Assembly (NCBI GenBank): GCA_021772675.1
Contig: JAJFLO010000033.1
Location: forward strand, 1-47,855
From: Verrucomicrobiota bacterium
GTDB taxonomy: Bacteria; Verrucomicrobiota; Lentisphaeria; JABSQK01; JAJFLO01
Direction: 5' to 3'
Length of the DNA stretch: 47,855 nt
Shown here: positions 24,937-34,038 of the stretch, piece by piece
How positions within the stretch are numbered: the stretch's first letter is position 1
How the letters are laid out: every line of letters starts with the position of its first letter
Position numbers and translations under genes: made by a program
Notes under the pieces: model-generated
What the model was told of the DNA's origin: nothing
The model's input: only the letters and a program-made list of their open reading frames with translations
The model's database searches: none

Positions 24937-26175
24937 TCAATGATACCATTTATGATACCACAACTCTGTTTTCTTCGTTAAGAATCCACAATGTTGATAG
25001 AGACGCTGGGCTTCATAATTGCGCCCCTGAGTAACGACGTCGACATATTTGATACCCTCTTCTTTTAGGGCATAAATCGATTGTTTCAATAAATAAGTAC
25101 CCAATCCCTGTCCAGTATACTCACTACTCAATCCAAAGAGGCCAATAGATACTGAATTACTTCTGTTCTGTCTGATTGAGCAAAATCCAATAGGATCTTG
25201 CTCATGACATAACACAAATGTATAATGATCAAACTGTCCAAGAACCGCTTTTTCCACCCAATTTTGGTAGAATTGAATAACCTTTGATCGATCAAAATTT
25301 TCATCAAAATAATAACGACTATGTTTATAAATATCTGTCGCTATAACCTTGAGCTTTTTGATATCCTTTTCGTTCGCTTTTCTTAAATGAAATCCCGGCC
25401 GTGGTTTAATAATTTCAATATTGTCATCTAAAAATCGATCAAAAGTCAATCGCATATCGACAAATGAAAAACCGTTCTTCTCTGACATCACCACGCTTTC
25501 CCGATCATGACAATTACACAAATACTCAAGCAGATCGATTTTTTCCCTGCGAATAAAATCAGTGATGTGCCGTTTGATGTTTGGCGTCAATCTCAGGCAG
25601 GAAATATAACCGACGTTGCATCCGAAAAAATCGCTGTCCCATTCCATTTTCCGATACAGTTTTGTAATTTCAATCAACTCATTCTCTGCATCGTTATGAT
25701 TAACGTCTTCTTCGATGATATCCGCACTAATATTGAGTACGTCCCCCAGTGTAGAACTGCCGTATTTTGCGACAAGAGATGGCAATAAATATCGTGTTCC
25801 TACTAAAAAACGATTACTTCGCTTTATCAATGGATCAATAATAATGTCGGAAATATCGACTAAATCATCGCGCATACCGATTAATATCTGAACAAAACCG
25901 AGGCCTTTCAGCAATAAGGCGGTGTCAATCGGTATATCATTCGCATAAATAACTGTTGTGAACGTGTGGTCATTAACAACGGTCATTAATTCCTGATTAT
26001 CTTTAAAATGATAACAACAGATGTTGTTATCATTTTGAGCAATAAAATCTAAAGTTTCACCATAGATTTCAGATTTGAAATCATCCGGCTTCTCCCTAAA
26101 TTTTATAATCAAGACTTCTTTCAAGTCATTCTTCGATACTGCAGAATGTCTTTCTCTGCTGATAACGACTCCCAT
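24937..26175 (-). CDS. PseG-like N-domain fused to WecD-like GNAT acetyltransferase
   Basis: Up to 412 residues. Residues about 70-140 resemble the second half of PseG-type UDP-sugar hydrolases (GMRDDLVDISDIIIDP, FLVGTRYLLPSLVAKYG); the first half of PseG is missing or too diverged to see. From about residue 175 there is a WecD-like start (MEWDSDFFGCNVG), then a GNAT domain with acetyl-CoA loop YTGQGLGTYLLKQ and a C-terminal NYEAQRLYQHCGF. It is probably an N-acetyltransferase for an amino sugar. The start is uncertain: ATG 26175 overlaps neuB by 55 bases, while TTG 26124 would start at the neuB stop. Neither has a strong ribosome binding site. Confidence 0.65.
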   Translation of the reverse strand: MGVVISRERHSAVSKNDLKEVLIIKFREKPDDFKSEIYGETLDFIAQNDNNICCYHFKDNQELMTVVNDHTFTTVIYANDIPIDTALLLKGLGFVQILIGMRDDLVDISDIIIDPLIKRSNRFLVGTRYLLPSLVAKYGSSTLGDVLNISADIIEEDVNHNDAENELIEITKLYRKMEWDSDFFGCNVGYISCLRLTPNIKRHITDFIRREKIDLLEYLCNCHDRESVVMSEKNGFSFVDMRLTFDRFLDDNIEIIKPRPGFHLRKANEKDIKKLKVIATDIYKHSRYYFDENFDRSKVIQFYQNWVEKAVLGQFDHYTFVLCHEQDPIGFCSIRQNRSNSVSIGLFGLSSEYTGQGLGTYLLKQSIYALKEEGIKYVDVVTQGRNYEAQRLYQHCGFLTKKTELWYHKWYH

Positions 26176-26966
26176 ACGGCCTTTCCCATCATTTCTTGAA
26201 CATGTTTTATTTGGCGAATCATATCCTTCAATTCAGAAGGTTCGGTACTTAATGTGTGATCGGGTCCATCGCTTTCCCGAGACAAAGTGAAGTGTTTTTC
26301 TAATATACTTGCTCCGGCTGCAATTGCATATATCGCCGCCTCTGTTCCAAGCGTATGATCAGAAAATCCAACAGGACAATGATACACTTCTGCCAATGCC
26401 TTAATCGTAGATAAATTCAAATCGGTATGCGATTTTACCGGATATGCAGACACACAATGAAGCAGGGAAAAGGGACTGCCAGAATCACGAATGATATTAA
26501 CGGCTTTATCAATTTCTGTCTGATTTGCCATACCGCGTGACATGATTATAGGCTTGTTCTGCCCGGCAACCTTTTTCAGAAGGTTCGTATTTACAAGATC
26601 AAATGAGGCTATCTTGTAACAGGAAATATTGATTGACTCAAGAAATTCAACGGATTCATCATCAAACGGCGTTGAAAACACTTCTATATCTTTAGATCGA
26701 GCATAATCGAACAACTTATCCTGTTGCTCAAAATCAAGTTCACACTGCTCGAGAATACCATAAATAGGCGAATCCTTCGGAACTCGTTTTTCGGTAATGT
26801 AGGTTTGGAATTTTACCGCACTTGCTCCTGCATTATAAGCCTCATCAATTAACTGTTTGGCAGTTCCATAATCACCATTATGATTTATCCCAACCTCAGC
26901 AATAATAAATACATCCTCCCCAGTTCCTATTGTTCGTCCATTTATATTAATCGTCGCGCTCATCAT
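26121..26966 (-). CDS. neuB: NeuB-family nonulosonic acid synthase lacking the SAF domain
   Basis: A 281-residue NeuB/SpsE/LegI-type TIM barrel. It has FIIAEVGINHNGD near the start, AVKFQTY, VFSTPFDDESVEFL, YKIASFDL, IIMSRGMA, LLHCVSAYP, VGFSDHTLG and ILEKHFTLS. These enzymes condense phosphoenolpyruvate with an N-acylmannosamine-type sugar. The usual C-terminal antifreeze-like SAF domain of about 60 residues is absent: the protein stops soon after the linker at LQYRRMT, and the next frame does not encode SAF. The start has AAAGGT two bases from ATGATG. It fits upstream of the cytidylyltransferase and amidation steps. Confidence 0.8.
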   Translation of the reverse strand: MMSATININGRTIGTGEDVFIIAEVGINHNGDYGTAKQLIDEAYNAGASAVKFQTYITEKRVPKDSPIYGILEQCELDFEQQDKLFDYARSKDIEVFSTPFDDESVEFLESINISCYKIASFDLVNTNLLKKVAGQNKPIIMSRGMANQTEIDKAVNIIRDSGSPFSLLHCVSAYPVKSHTDLNLSTIKALAEVYHCPVGFSDHTLGTEAAIYAIAAGASILEKHFTLSRESDGPDHTLSTEPSELKDMIRQIKHVQEMMGKAVWESLSAEKDILQYRRMT

Positions 26967-26974
26967 TTACCTTT

Positions 26975-27754
26975 CTACCAACAATTCATACCACCATCAA
27001 TAATTAAATTATGACCATTTGTATAACTGGCAGCGGCCGAGGACAAATATATAATTCCCCCAACAATTTCATCGGCTCTGGCCATTCGCCCCATTGGACA
27101 ACGCGTAGAATAATTTTTAATAAAATCCTCACCCTGAGGATTCTCATCGTTGTAAATACCCCCGGGAGAAACACAATTAACTCGAATATCGCTATCAGCT
27201 AAATGAACTGCAAAATATCGGGTCATTTGTATAATCCCCGCTTTAACTGCGCCATATACTTCGGAATTTCTTCGAGGGCAATCGGTATAGATTCTCGGGT
27301 CAGGACTAATCACTCCATATACTGAACCGACGTTAGTGATACAACCGGAATGATGATGCTGTCTCGCAAATTTCACAAAATTTTGAATACAAAAAAACGT
27401 CCCTTTCAAATTGACATCCATAACGAAATCAAAGGATTCTTCGGGACGTTCTTCAAAAGTTTCGAAAACACTGACCCCGGCATTATTAATCAAAATATCT
27501 ATCGATTTTCTATAGTCATAAATGTCGGCAAAGATTTTTTCTAAATCATCCTTCGCAGAAATATCAGCAACCCTATATTCAATTTTTTCTGAATCAATTT
27601 TTTTGTTTTCATTCAAATTGCAGTCAATGCCAATGACCTCAGCTCCTAAGTCGATAAACGCCTGACATAGTTGCGTTCCTAATTGGCCGGCAGCACCGGT
27701 AACTAATACCGTCTTGTTCCTAAAGTTTCCTAATCTTTCCAGATACGTTGACAT
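26975..27754 (-). CDS. SDR oxidoreductase (PtmA-like)
   Basis: A 259-residue short-chain dehydrogenase: VLVTGAAGQLGTQL (nucleotide loop), ILINNAGVSVFE, catalytic Ser in NVGSVYGV, YGAVKAG (YxxxK) and NCVSPGGIYNDENPQ. Related SDRs (PtmA-type) occur in flagellin and nonulosonic-acid gene sets, where they oxidise or reduce a sugar intermediate. GAGG stands 8 bases upstream of the ATG. The stop is 8 bases before neuB and the start 3 bases after the TIM-barrel gene, so it belongs to the same operon. The substrate is unknown. Confidence 0.8.
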   Translation of the reverse strand: MSTYLERLGNFRNKTVLVTGAAGQLGTQLCQAFIDLGAEVIGIDCNLNENKKIDSEKIEYRVADISAKDDLEKIFADIYDYRKSIDILINNAGVSVFETFEERPEESFDFVMDVNLKGTFFCIQNFVKFARQHHHSGCITNVGSVYGVISPDPRIYTDCPRRNSEVYGAVKAGIIQMTRYFAVHLADSDIRVNCVSPGGIYNDENPQGEDFIKNYSTRCPMGRMARADEIVGGIIYLSSAAASYTNGHNLIIDGGMNCW

Positions 27755-27757
27755 CAG

Positions 27758-28543
27758 CTAAACCTCAGTGAGGCAATTTAGATTTTTGAATAATTTAATG
27801 AGGTTTACGAGCTGACAGTTATCCCTGTAGTATTCGATGGTTATATATGCAGGCTCATGCTTATAGAGGAGAGACGTAACATCGTCTATCGTACTTTGCG
27901 AAGGGATATTATGAACATCACATGCTAATCCATCTTTGTTGTACCCCAGCTCACTGACATGGATTTGTACAATTTCGTTCATGGGAAGTTCCTGCAGATA
28001 GTCTTGATAAGAAATACCCATATTGTGAGCCGATATCTTTGCGTGAGAAATGTCGAAGACAAATTTCAAATTATTGGCAGTGATGATATCCGAAATAAAA
28101 CTGGGAAGCGCAATATATTTATAAGCATCGGTGGGAAAGTAATTGTTGTTTTCAACTGCGACAGAAATGTTTGTCCCATGCAGCAATTGTAAGAGATAGT
28201 GATTATTTTCTGCTGCATTTTTTATAAGATCATCGTGTGAATATTCTTTTCCGCCAACCTGAAAGATTCCATTGACCAACACCGGATCAGCGCATGAACT
28301 TGCCATATGAAATGAGATTAGTTTTAAATCAGTTTTACACGTTATAATGCTTGCCACGTAATCTTTTTCTTTCTCAGACCATTCATGAATAAGTTCCAGA
28401 TCGCAATGAAATACATTTTGCCGAGGTAAGGTGCAATGAAAGCTTTGATCTCTGCACTCAAGACAATCACTTGCCGCACCTATTTCCTGAGCAGATTGGT
28501 GATCCTTAAAAAGATGAGATACTGGTGTTGCAATCTCAAACAT
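27758..28543 (-). CDS. Xylose-isomerase-like/DUF692-like TIM-barrel protein
   Basis: A 261-residue protein with a pattern of metal ligands on a TIM barrel: LISFHMASS, ISVAVENNN, FVFDISHAKISAHNMG, IVQIHVSELG and a late ITIEYYRD. The order is that of sugar-phosphate isomerase/AP-endonuclease 2 folds; the Asp-x-x-His-x5-His-Asn segment with YLQELPMNEIVQIH also recalls DUF692 (multinuclear iron-dependent oxidase) proteins. It overlaps the DegT gene by 8 bases. An epimerase or isomerase for the nonulosonic-acid precursor is the likeliest role, but an oxidase is possible. Cysteines near residues 28-49 may be structural. Confidence 0.6.
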   Translation of the reverse strand: MFEIATPVSHLFKDHQSAQEIGAASDCLECRDQSFHCTLPRQNVFHCDLELIHEWSEKEKDYVASIITCKTDLKLISFHMASSCADPVLVNGIFQVGGKEYSHDDLIKNAAENNHYLLQLLHGTNISVAVENNNYFPTDAYKYIALPSFISDIITANNLKFVFDISHAKISAHNMGISYQDYLQELPMNEIVQIHVSELGYNKDGLACDVHNIPSQSTIDDVTSLLYKHEPAYITIEYYRDNCQLVNLIKLFKNLNCLTEV

Positions 28544-29744
28544 TATTTATGATTTTCTTTATCGCCCGAATCACGTCATTCAGATCATCTTCCGTTAATT
28601 TTGAGGAGAAAGGTAGACTAATAGTCTGCTGGCCAATCATAAAACTATTTGGATATTGAGCTTCGTCCCAACCATAAGTTTCATTATAATATGGATGAGA
28701 CGGAATACTGCGATAATGAACCCCTGTGCCAATTCCTTCTAAATTCATTTTCGACAAAAATTGATCTCGGGTAATACCAACCTTTTCCGAATCAATTAAA
28801 ATAGTAAAAAGATGATGCCCATTCCTTGTATAATAAGGAGTATCAGAACATAATTGTATTGGCAAATGGCGCAGTTCATCGACATAATACTGCCAGATTT
28901 CACATCGTTTTATCCAGTTTCGATCAATTTTCTTTAGCTGATGTATCCCAATCGCAGCCTGAAGATCCATCATATTATATTTGTATCCCGCTTGAGTAAC
29001 CTGGTAGTGTTTGTAACCGTCATCCGTGAATCTCGCCCAGGCATCATCACTCATTCCGTGCAGAGCAAGAATCTTTATTTTATCAGCATCCTCTTTATTT
29101 TTAGTTAATACCATTCCCCCTTCACCTGTCACTACATTCTTGGTAGCGTAAAAACTGAAACAGCCAAAATCACCAAACGTGCCAACATGTTTTCCGTTAT
29201 ACTTCGTTTCAATTGCATGGGCGCAGTCCTCAATGATTTTCAGGTTATGTTCCCGCGCGATTTTCATGATACGGTCCATATCGCAGGCATGGCCACCAAA
29301 ATGAACCGGTAATATCGCCTTGGTTCTATGGGTGATTTTCTCCAGAATGGAATCCGGGTCTATACAACAACTTATCGGATCACAATCAACAAGAACAGGC
29401 GTGGCCCCCGAATGGATAATCGCATTAACCGTAGCACAAAAAGTCATTGCTGTAGTAATAACCTCGTCTCCTTTGCTAATACCAGCCGCCAGCATGCTCA
29501 AATGCAATGCAGCCGTTCCGGAATTAACTGCAACTGCATGATCTGCTTGTTTATATGCCAAAAAGTCGCGTTCAAATTGCTGAACCTTTGGCCCTGTGCC
29601 AAGCCATCCTGTTCTTAACGAATCAACAACTTCCTTAATTTCAGGTTCGCCAATATCCGGGCTACCAAAAACGAGAAAGTTTTCCTTTGCTCTAACCGGT
29701 TTATCCGTTTGATGAAGCTCTCCAATTTCTAATATAGGTATCAT
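28536..29744 (-). CDS. DegT/DnrJ/EryC1 sugar aminotransferase
   Basis: A 402-residue PLP aminotransferase of the ArnB/PseC/DegT group: LRTGWLGTGPKVQQFE, AVNSGTAALHLSMLAAGI, ILPVHFGGHACDMD, IIEDCAHAIETKYNGKHVG and the PLP-lysine segment FSFYATKNVVTGEGG. The C-terminus (GIGTGVHYRSIPSHPYY, SLPFSSKLTEDDLNDVI) is complete. Such enzymes aminate a 4-keto nucleotide sugar. The expected 4,6-dehydratase partner is not in this window. The start is 5 bases after the acetyltransferase gene. Cytosolic. Confidence 0.85.
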   Translation of the reverse strand: MIPILEIGELHQTDKPVRAKENFLVFGSPDIGEPEIKEVVDSLRTGWLGTGPKVQQFERDFLAYKQADHAVAVNSGTAALHLSMLAAGISKGDEVITTAMTFCATVNAIIHSGATPVLVDCDPISCCIDPDSILEKITHRTKAILPVHFGGHACDMDRIMKIAREHNLKIIEDCAHAIETKYNGKHVGTFGDFGCFSFYATKNVVTGEGGMVLTKNKEDADKIKILALHGMSDDAWARFTDDGYKHYQVTQAGYKYNMMDLQAAIGIHQLKKIDRNWIKRCEIWQYYVDELRHLPIQLCSDTPYYTRNGHHLFTILIDSEKVGITRDQFLSKMNLEGIGTGVHYRSIPSHPYYNETYGWDEAQYPNSFMIGQQTISLPFSSKLTEDDLNDVIRAIKKIINNV

Positions 29745-29749
29745 AATGA

Positions 29750-30319
29750 TTAAATAACTGGTTTACTGTTATTACTATTTTTTGTGAGCATGATGCCATC
29801 AACATATTCACCATTACATTTATAAAACTGTGTTAAACACCCCGCCACGCTAAAACCAGCTTTTTCGAATGCTTTCATACTCCCCACATTATTGGCGTAA
29901 CATTTTGCAATAACAGCGTTAAGATGTAATACATCCAACGCATAATCTGCAATGAGACTTATTGCTTCGGCGGCATACCCCTTACCCCATTCAGTTTTAT
30001 CGCCAATCATTAATCCAATTTCTCCATGATTATGGTAGTCCTGAATTGGACCCAATTTTATATTACCAATATGATGATCACTACCCCTCAGACATATCGC
30101 CAGAAAAATCACACCATTTTGCTTTTGAATTTCGTCAATATAATGACTAATACTACCCGTTGTATGGGTAATAAATCGTGATTCCAAGTACTGATTGACT
30201 TTGGAATCATTCATCCAGCGACAGTAATCATCTGTCGCATCGTCACGGGTCAGATTTCGCAAAAAAATACGTTCGCCTGTCAAATAAATTTCATTAGCAA
30301 TTTCAGGAGCGATGATCAT
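29750..30319 (-). CDS. GNAT acetyltransferase (PseH/RimJ-like)
   Basis: A 189-residue GNAT protein: IFLRNLTRDDATDDYCRWMND at the start, HIGNIKLGPIQDYHNHGEIG, acetyl-CoA loop EWGKGYAAEAISL and NNVGSMKAFEKAGFSVAG. It is similar in plan to PseH and RimJ-type enzymes. Between a DegT aminotransferase and a cytidylyltransferase, N-acetylation of the new amino group is the natural role. Its start shares one base with the stop of the KdsB-like gene (30319), showing translational coupling. Confidence 0.8.
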   Translation of the reverse strand: MIIAPEIANEIYLTGERIFLRNLTRDDATDDYCRWMNDSKVNQYLESRFITHTTGSISHYIDEIQKQNGVIFLAICLRGSDHHIGNIKLGPIQDYHNHGEIGLMIGDKTEWGKGYAAEAISLIADYALDVLHLNAVIAKCYANNVGSMKAFEKAGFSVAGCLTQFYKCNGEYVDGIMLTKNSNNSKPVI

Positions 30320-31086
30320 TAACTGACTAATTGTGCATACTCACAATATAAAGAATCCTCAGCCATTAACATCTCAGCATATTCAAGATCTTTTGGAGTA
30401 TCCACACCAATTGTTTTGTATTCGGATTCTACGCATTTCACACTATACCCATGCTCAACGGCACGCATCATATCTACACTTTCAATTTTCTCAAGAGGAG
30501 TTTGAGGAAGGTCATTAAACTTATATAAAAAATCACAGCGAAATGGGATAATACATACTTGCTTCCAACGATCATAATAAAAATCTACTTTTTTTACTGA
30601 GGGAATCGGCTCTCGGCTACAGTATAGAGTATTCCAGTTTGGATCAAAAACTACCTTTACTTCGTTTGGATCATTAAACTCTTCAATACTCGTTATTTTC
30701 CGCACCAAATGGGCCGTTTGAAGTGAATTATCATCCAATAGTGGCTGTACTACCAAATCGATCATTCGGGGATTTACAAGAGGTTCATCTCCCTGAATAT
30801 TAACAATGATATCCGCATCAGTATTGATTTTTTTCGCGGCCTCAGCAATTCGATCGGTACACCGTTCATGTAGATTTGAAGTCATTATTGCCTTGCCACC
30901 AAAGGCATTTACAACCTCAACAATCTCATTATCACATGTCGCAACCCAAACTTCATCAAGGGTATCTGACATACTGCAACGATGATAAATATGCTCGATC
31001 ATTGAAATTTGGCAGATTTTTGCCAGTGGTTTTCCCGGAAATCGTGATGAATTCATTCTTACAGGTATGAAGCCAATAATTTTCAT
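30319..31086 (-). CDS. kdsB: KdsB-like CMP-sugar cytidylyltransferase
   Basis: A 255-residue cytidylyltransferase close to CMP-Kdo synthetase: IPVRMNSSRFPGKPLAKI at the N-terminus, DEVWVATCDNEI, CTDRIAEA, DIIVNIQGDEPLVNP, LYCSREPIPS and KIESVDMMRAVEHG. It may activate Kdo itself, an 8-amino-Kdo or another ulosonic acid made by the adjoining NeuB-type enzyme. Its position at the head of the nonulosonic block, rather than near lipid A genes, favours a specialised sugar. The upstream 127 bases show nothing notable, but a promoter for this block may lie there. Confidence 0.8.
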   Translation of the reverse strand: MKIIGFIPVRMNSSRFPGKPLAKICQISMIEHIYHRCSMSDTLDEVWVATCDNEIVEVVNAFGGKAIMTSNLHERCTDRIAEAAKKINTDADIIVNIQGDEPLVNPRMIDLVVQPLLDDNSLQTAHLVRKITSIEEFNDPNEVKVVFDPNWNTLYCSREPIPSVKKVDFYYDRWKQVCIIPFRCDFLYKFNDLPQTPLEKIESVDMMRAVEHGYSVKCVESEYKTIGVDTPKDLEYAEMLMAEDSLYCEYAQLVS

Positions 31087-31213
31087 GATGTCCTCATAAT
31101 ATTCTTAAAGTCTATGGCCAGTCGTCCTAAATTGGCAAAAAGATATGACGTATGTGTTAAATATGTAGTCAAAAAAATCGCATGATACATGCCAGAGATC
31201 AAAATCACTGAAT

Positions 31214-33136
31214 TCATACTGAACAAAGATTATCATTGTAGGGATACAGGTATTGGATATTATTACCAAAACATTCTTTACAGCGATTAATCATTTTTTC
31301 AGGAAAAGTATCCGTCGAAATTATGATGGAATCGATCTCTTTTACATTCGCCTCGCTTGGCCTAATTATCGAAAAATCACTGATTTTTCGACCTTGTTCG
31401 GCATTGTCATCAAGAATAGCAACGACCTGTGGACCGGGTAAATATTTCACATTGTGAAATAACCATTCCGTGTGCCTTCCAGCTCCAAAGACATAGACTT
31501 TGCGTTGGTGACCATTTACCTCCTGCCAATTCCGCCATTTATTTTTGATTATTGAATCCGTTTCAACCCTTGACTGAATCCCACATCTCATATTGAACAT
31601 GTATTGTTTAATTAGAGAATCATCTGCATCAATTTTCGACTCTAAGCTAGCACTAAATCCAGGTAATATTTCAGGCTTTAATGCCCTCGCGGCTGCTAAC
31701 ATGGAACATTCTTTGATAGCGCTAAATGTTCGATTTGAACTCTGCCCATCATATGGCTCAATACAAAGCTCACGAACTGCCTGTCTTCCCGCTTTATGTA
31801 TTTTGGGATTTAATAAATAGCAAGTGATCGCGTCGTGGAGTTCTTTGAAATTTTTTACAAACCAACTCCCCTTTAAATCGATAATTGGTTTGAAATGTAA
31901 AAATCGATAATTATGAATGACGCTATCATTTGGAGCAATCTTAAGTCCGCCATCAAAACCCAACGAAATAACCGGTTTGTCTAGAGCAATAGCATCCAGC
32001 GCCAACGCCCCACGGCTCTGAATGATAATATCCGAATGTAAAATCAAATTTTTGAAAAATAGCCTGCGTTGCTTATAACCGTCCAAATCTCCAGTGAATT
32101 GACAAGTATTCCTCACAACAATTCGTCCACTTTCTTCTAATATCTGAAAGTCTCTTTTCCAGTCCTTGTCAAGGAAATGAGCCTGTATATACAAGCAGCA
32201 ATTATTCCATGTATCTTGGAGAATTTTTTGGGCGATATACTTAGCAATAGACGCCTCATGTTCTTTTAGACCCTTTTTATTTGTTCCTATCGTAATCAAT
32301 TTTGCATTAATTGGCAATTTCAGTCTCTGCATAAACTGCTCTTTAGTACATAAACCTTGATCATTATTGAACAGATCCTTCTGTATATCCCCAACCGTTA
32401 CAATTGTATCTGGCTCAATAGATTCGCGTTCCATGAGCTCCTGTTTCATTTGCCTTGATGCAACCAGAAGTTTCGATATACCGCGAGCCATCGGAGCGAG
32501 AGTCGTAGGATGAGCCCAGTTTGAAACCAGTCCGACAACAGGTATTCCCAATCCATATGCGGCTTTTGTGAAATACATAGTCTCCCACGTGTGAGTTCGC
32601 CCCAATATTAGCAGATTTGGCGTGATCAGTTTCAAGGTGGCACAAATTTTTCGGTCAAACAACATTGTCGATTTATGACGAAAGTTATACAGCAGCTTAT
32701 AGAAAAAATTAGATTTGAGAAATGGAAACCAGGCGTACTGCCATCCCTTGAATAACAAAAAGTTTTCTTGCATTTCTTCTCGTTTGCTTTCACTTGCCTT
32801 CAACCAAACTTGCCAGTGGGGCAGCTTTTTTAATCTGGCAAATCGCAAACGCAATGAGTGGTATAGATAGCCTTTGTCGAATTTCCGCAGTAATCTTAAA
32901 TGAAGTGGCAACGATTCAACGTCTTCAAAGATTGTTTTTAACCAAGTAATATTTGCTGCATTCAGCTTTGCTATTTGCCTACCATGTTCTTCATGATTGG
33001 AAAAGAACACATATTGGGTTGCCAGGTCTTCTACCATTTGCTTCAGTATCGGCGTGCAGAGGAAATCACCAAAACGAAATCGAGTATGCAACCAAACGGC
33101 GATGGTAATTTTTTTATCAGATATTTTTTGTGACAT
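31214..33136 (-). CDS. GT-B-like surface carbohydrate protein with C-terminal Rossmann-like module
   Basis: A 640-residue protein. The first 500 residues follow a GT-B plan: FRFGDFLCTPILKQM, PNLLILGRTHTWE, TIVTVGDIQKDLFN, KLITIGTNKKG, ADIIIQSRGALALDAIALDKP-type acceptor/donor loop (here HSDIIIQSRGALALDA) and LGFDGGLK. It resembles surface-carbohydrate and CDP-glycerol-type transferases. The last 95 residues (KVYVFGAGRHTEWLF, VAILDDNAEQG, IIRPSEA) are the module also found in three other proteins here. No signal peptide. It is separated from the next upstream gene by about 900 bases, so it probably has its own promoter. Confidence 0.65.
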   Translation of the reverse strand: MSQKISDKKITIAVWLHTRFRFGDFLCTPILKQMVEDLATQYVFFSNHEEHGRQIAKLNAANITWLKTIFEDVESLPLHLRLLRKFDKGYLYHSLRLRFARLKKLPHWQVWLKASESKREEMQENFLLFKGWQYAWFPFLKSNFFYKLLYNFRHKSTMLFDRKICATLKLITPNLLILGRTHTWETMYFTKAAYGLGIPVVGLVSNWAHPTTLAPMARGISKLLVASRQMKQELMERESIEPDTIVTVGDIQKDLFNNDQGLCTKEQFMQRLKLPINAKLITIGTNKKGLKEHEASIAKYIAQKILQDTWNNCCLYIQAHFLDKDWKRDFQILEESGRIVVRNTCQFTGDLDGYKQRRLFFKNLILHSDIIIQSRGALALDAIALDKPVISLGFDGGLKIAPNDSVIHNYRFLHFKPIIDLKGSWFVKNFKELHDAITCYLLNPKIHKAGRQAVRELCIEPYDGQSSNRTFSAIKECSMLAAARALKPEILPGFSASLESKIDADDSLIKQYMFNMRCGIQSRVETDSIIKNKWRNWQEVNGHQRKVYVFGAGRHTEWLFHNVKYLPGPQVVAILDDNAEQGRKISDFSIIRPSEANVKEIDSIIISTDTFPEKMINRCKECFGNNIQYLYPYNDNLCSV

Positions 33137-34038
33137 GATTCATCATGGATTACGCAAACTCAGGCTTTGCTTTTTGACACATTCCAAGTTCTCCTCGAAA
33201 TAAGATGTTGTTTGCACTCTTGAATAAAAAGCTAAACAGGCTGCGCCCCGTCAATTCGAGGATTAACATTTCGAATGAATAGTTTCTTTAGATGTGAAAA
33301 CAATTGGTTTTGTCATATCTTCGGATGTGTGCAATCTACAAGCCAAAATTCCGAATTTGTTATGCCTTCTTCGGCGAATTCTGACTAAATTTCAACACAC
33401 TTGTAGAATTGATAAAAGATAATGGGCGTTGATTTGAAAATTATGATTGACTATTACGGTTGGGAAATTCGCACGATATGTGCCAAAGGACAGGGATTGA
33501 AATCCTTCACGTTGTTGATTTGATCAAATTTCAATTTCTTAATTGCGAACATAAACTTGAATTTGTACTTGCTTACAACATCCACATTAATAGGATTGGG
33601 GTCCTAACCCAGATTTCTCACAAAGTATCTACTATGAGAACCTATATGACATCATTTTAGAATCTTACCTTGATTATCGGATTCTGTGTGTCTTTCTGCT
33701 GGATAGCAGAATCATTCTCAATCCATCGGTAAAATGCTAAAATGACGCAATTAAAATCCTCTTGTTACGACGTTGGAGAGAAAAGCGGACTAAGTAGTTA
33801 CTTAGCCTGATTAATTCATGCGATTCGTCGCGAGAGCACTTAACTCGCTCATAATAAATTGATTAGAAAAAATTTCACAATGAAAGTGAATTTTCATTCA
33901 CTGAGACTTAAAATTGAGTTAATCGGCTTATTTGAGCAGAGATTAGGGCTCGCAGCAGAATACTGATGAATTATTCAGGTTAGATATGATCAGCTACACT
34001 ACTTTTTATAACCTATTTTTTAATTAGGGAGGTCGAGT
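33137..34038. other. 900-base region without a confirmed gene
   Basis: It separates the receiver-kinase gene from the GT-B-like gene. Small dyads are seen: CTAAGTA-GT-TACTTAG at 33790-33805 and AGTGAAT-TTTC-ATTCACT at 33885-33902. A short plus-strand frame at 33460-33660 looks like an ACT-domain relic and is listed separately. The promoter of the 31214-33136 gene is probably near 33140-33200, but I cannot place it. No RNA gene was recognised. Confidence 0.4.
33460..33660 (+). pseudogene. Possible ACT-domain remnant
   Basis: A 66-codon frame starting at a TTG without a ribosome binding site. Its end, NIHINRIGVLTQISHKVSTM, looks like the first strand and helix of an ACT domain (RxGVLxxIsxxiS). 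No partner domain is found upstream in any frame I followed, and the frame ends shortly after. If real, it is a decayed fragment of an amino-acid-binding regulator; it may also be chance. Confidence 0.25.
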
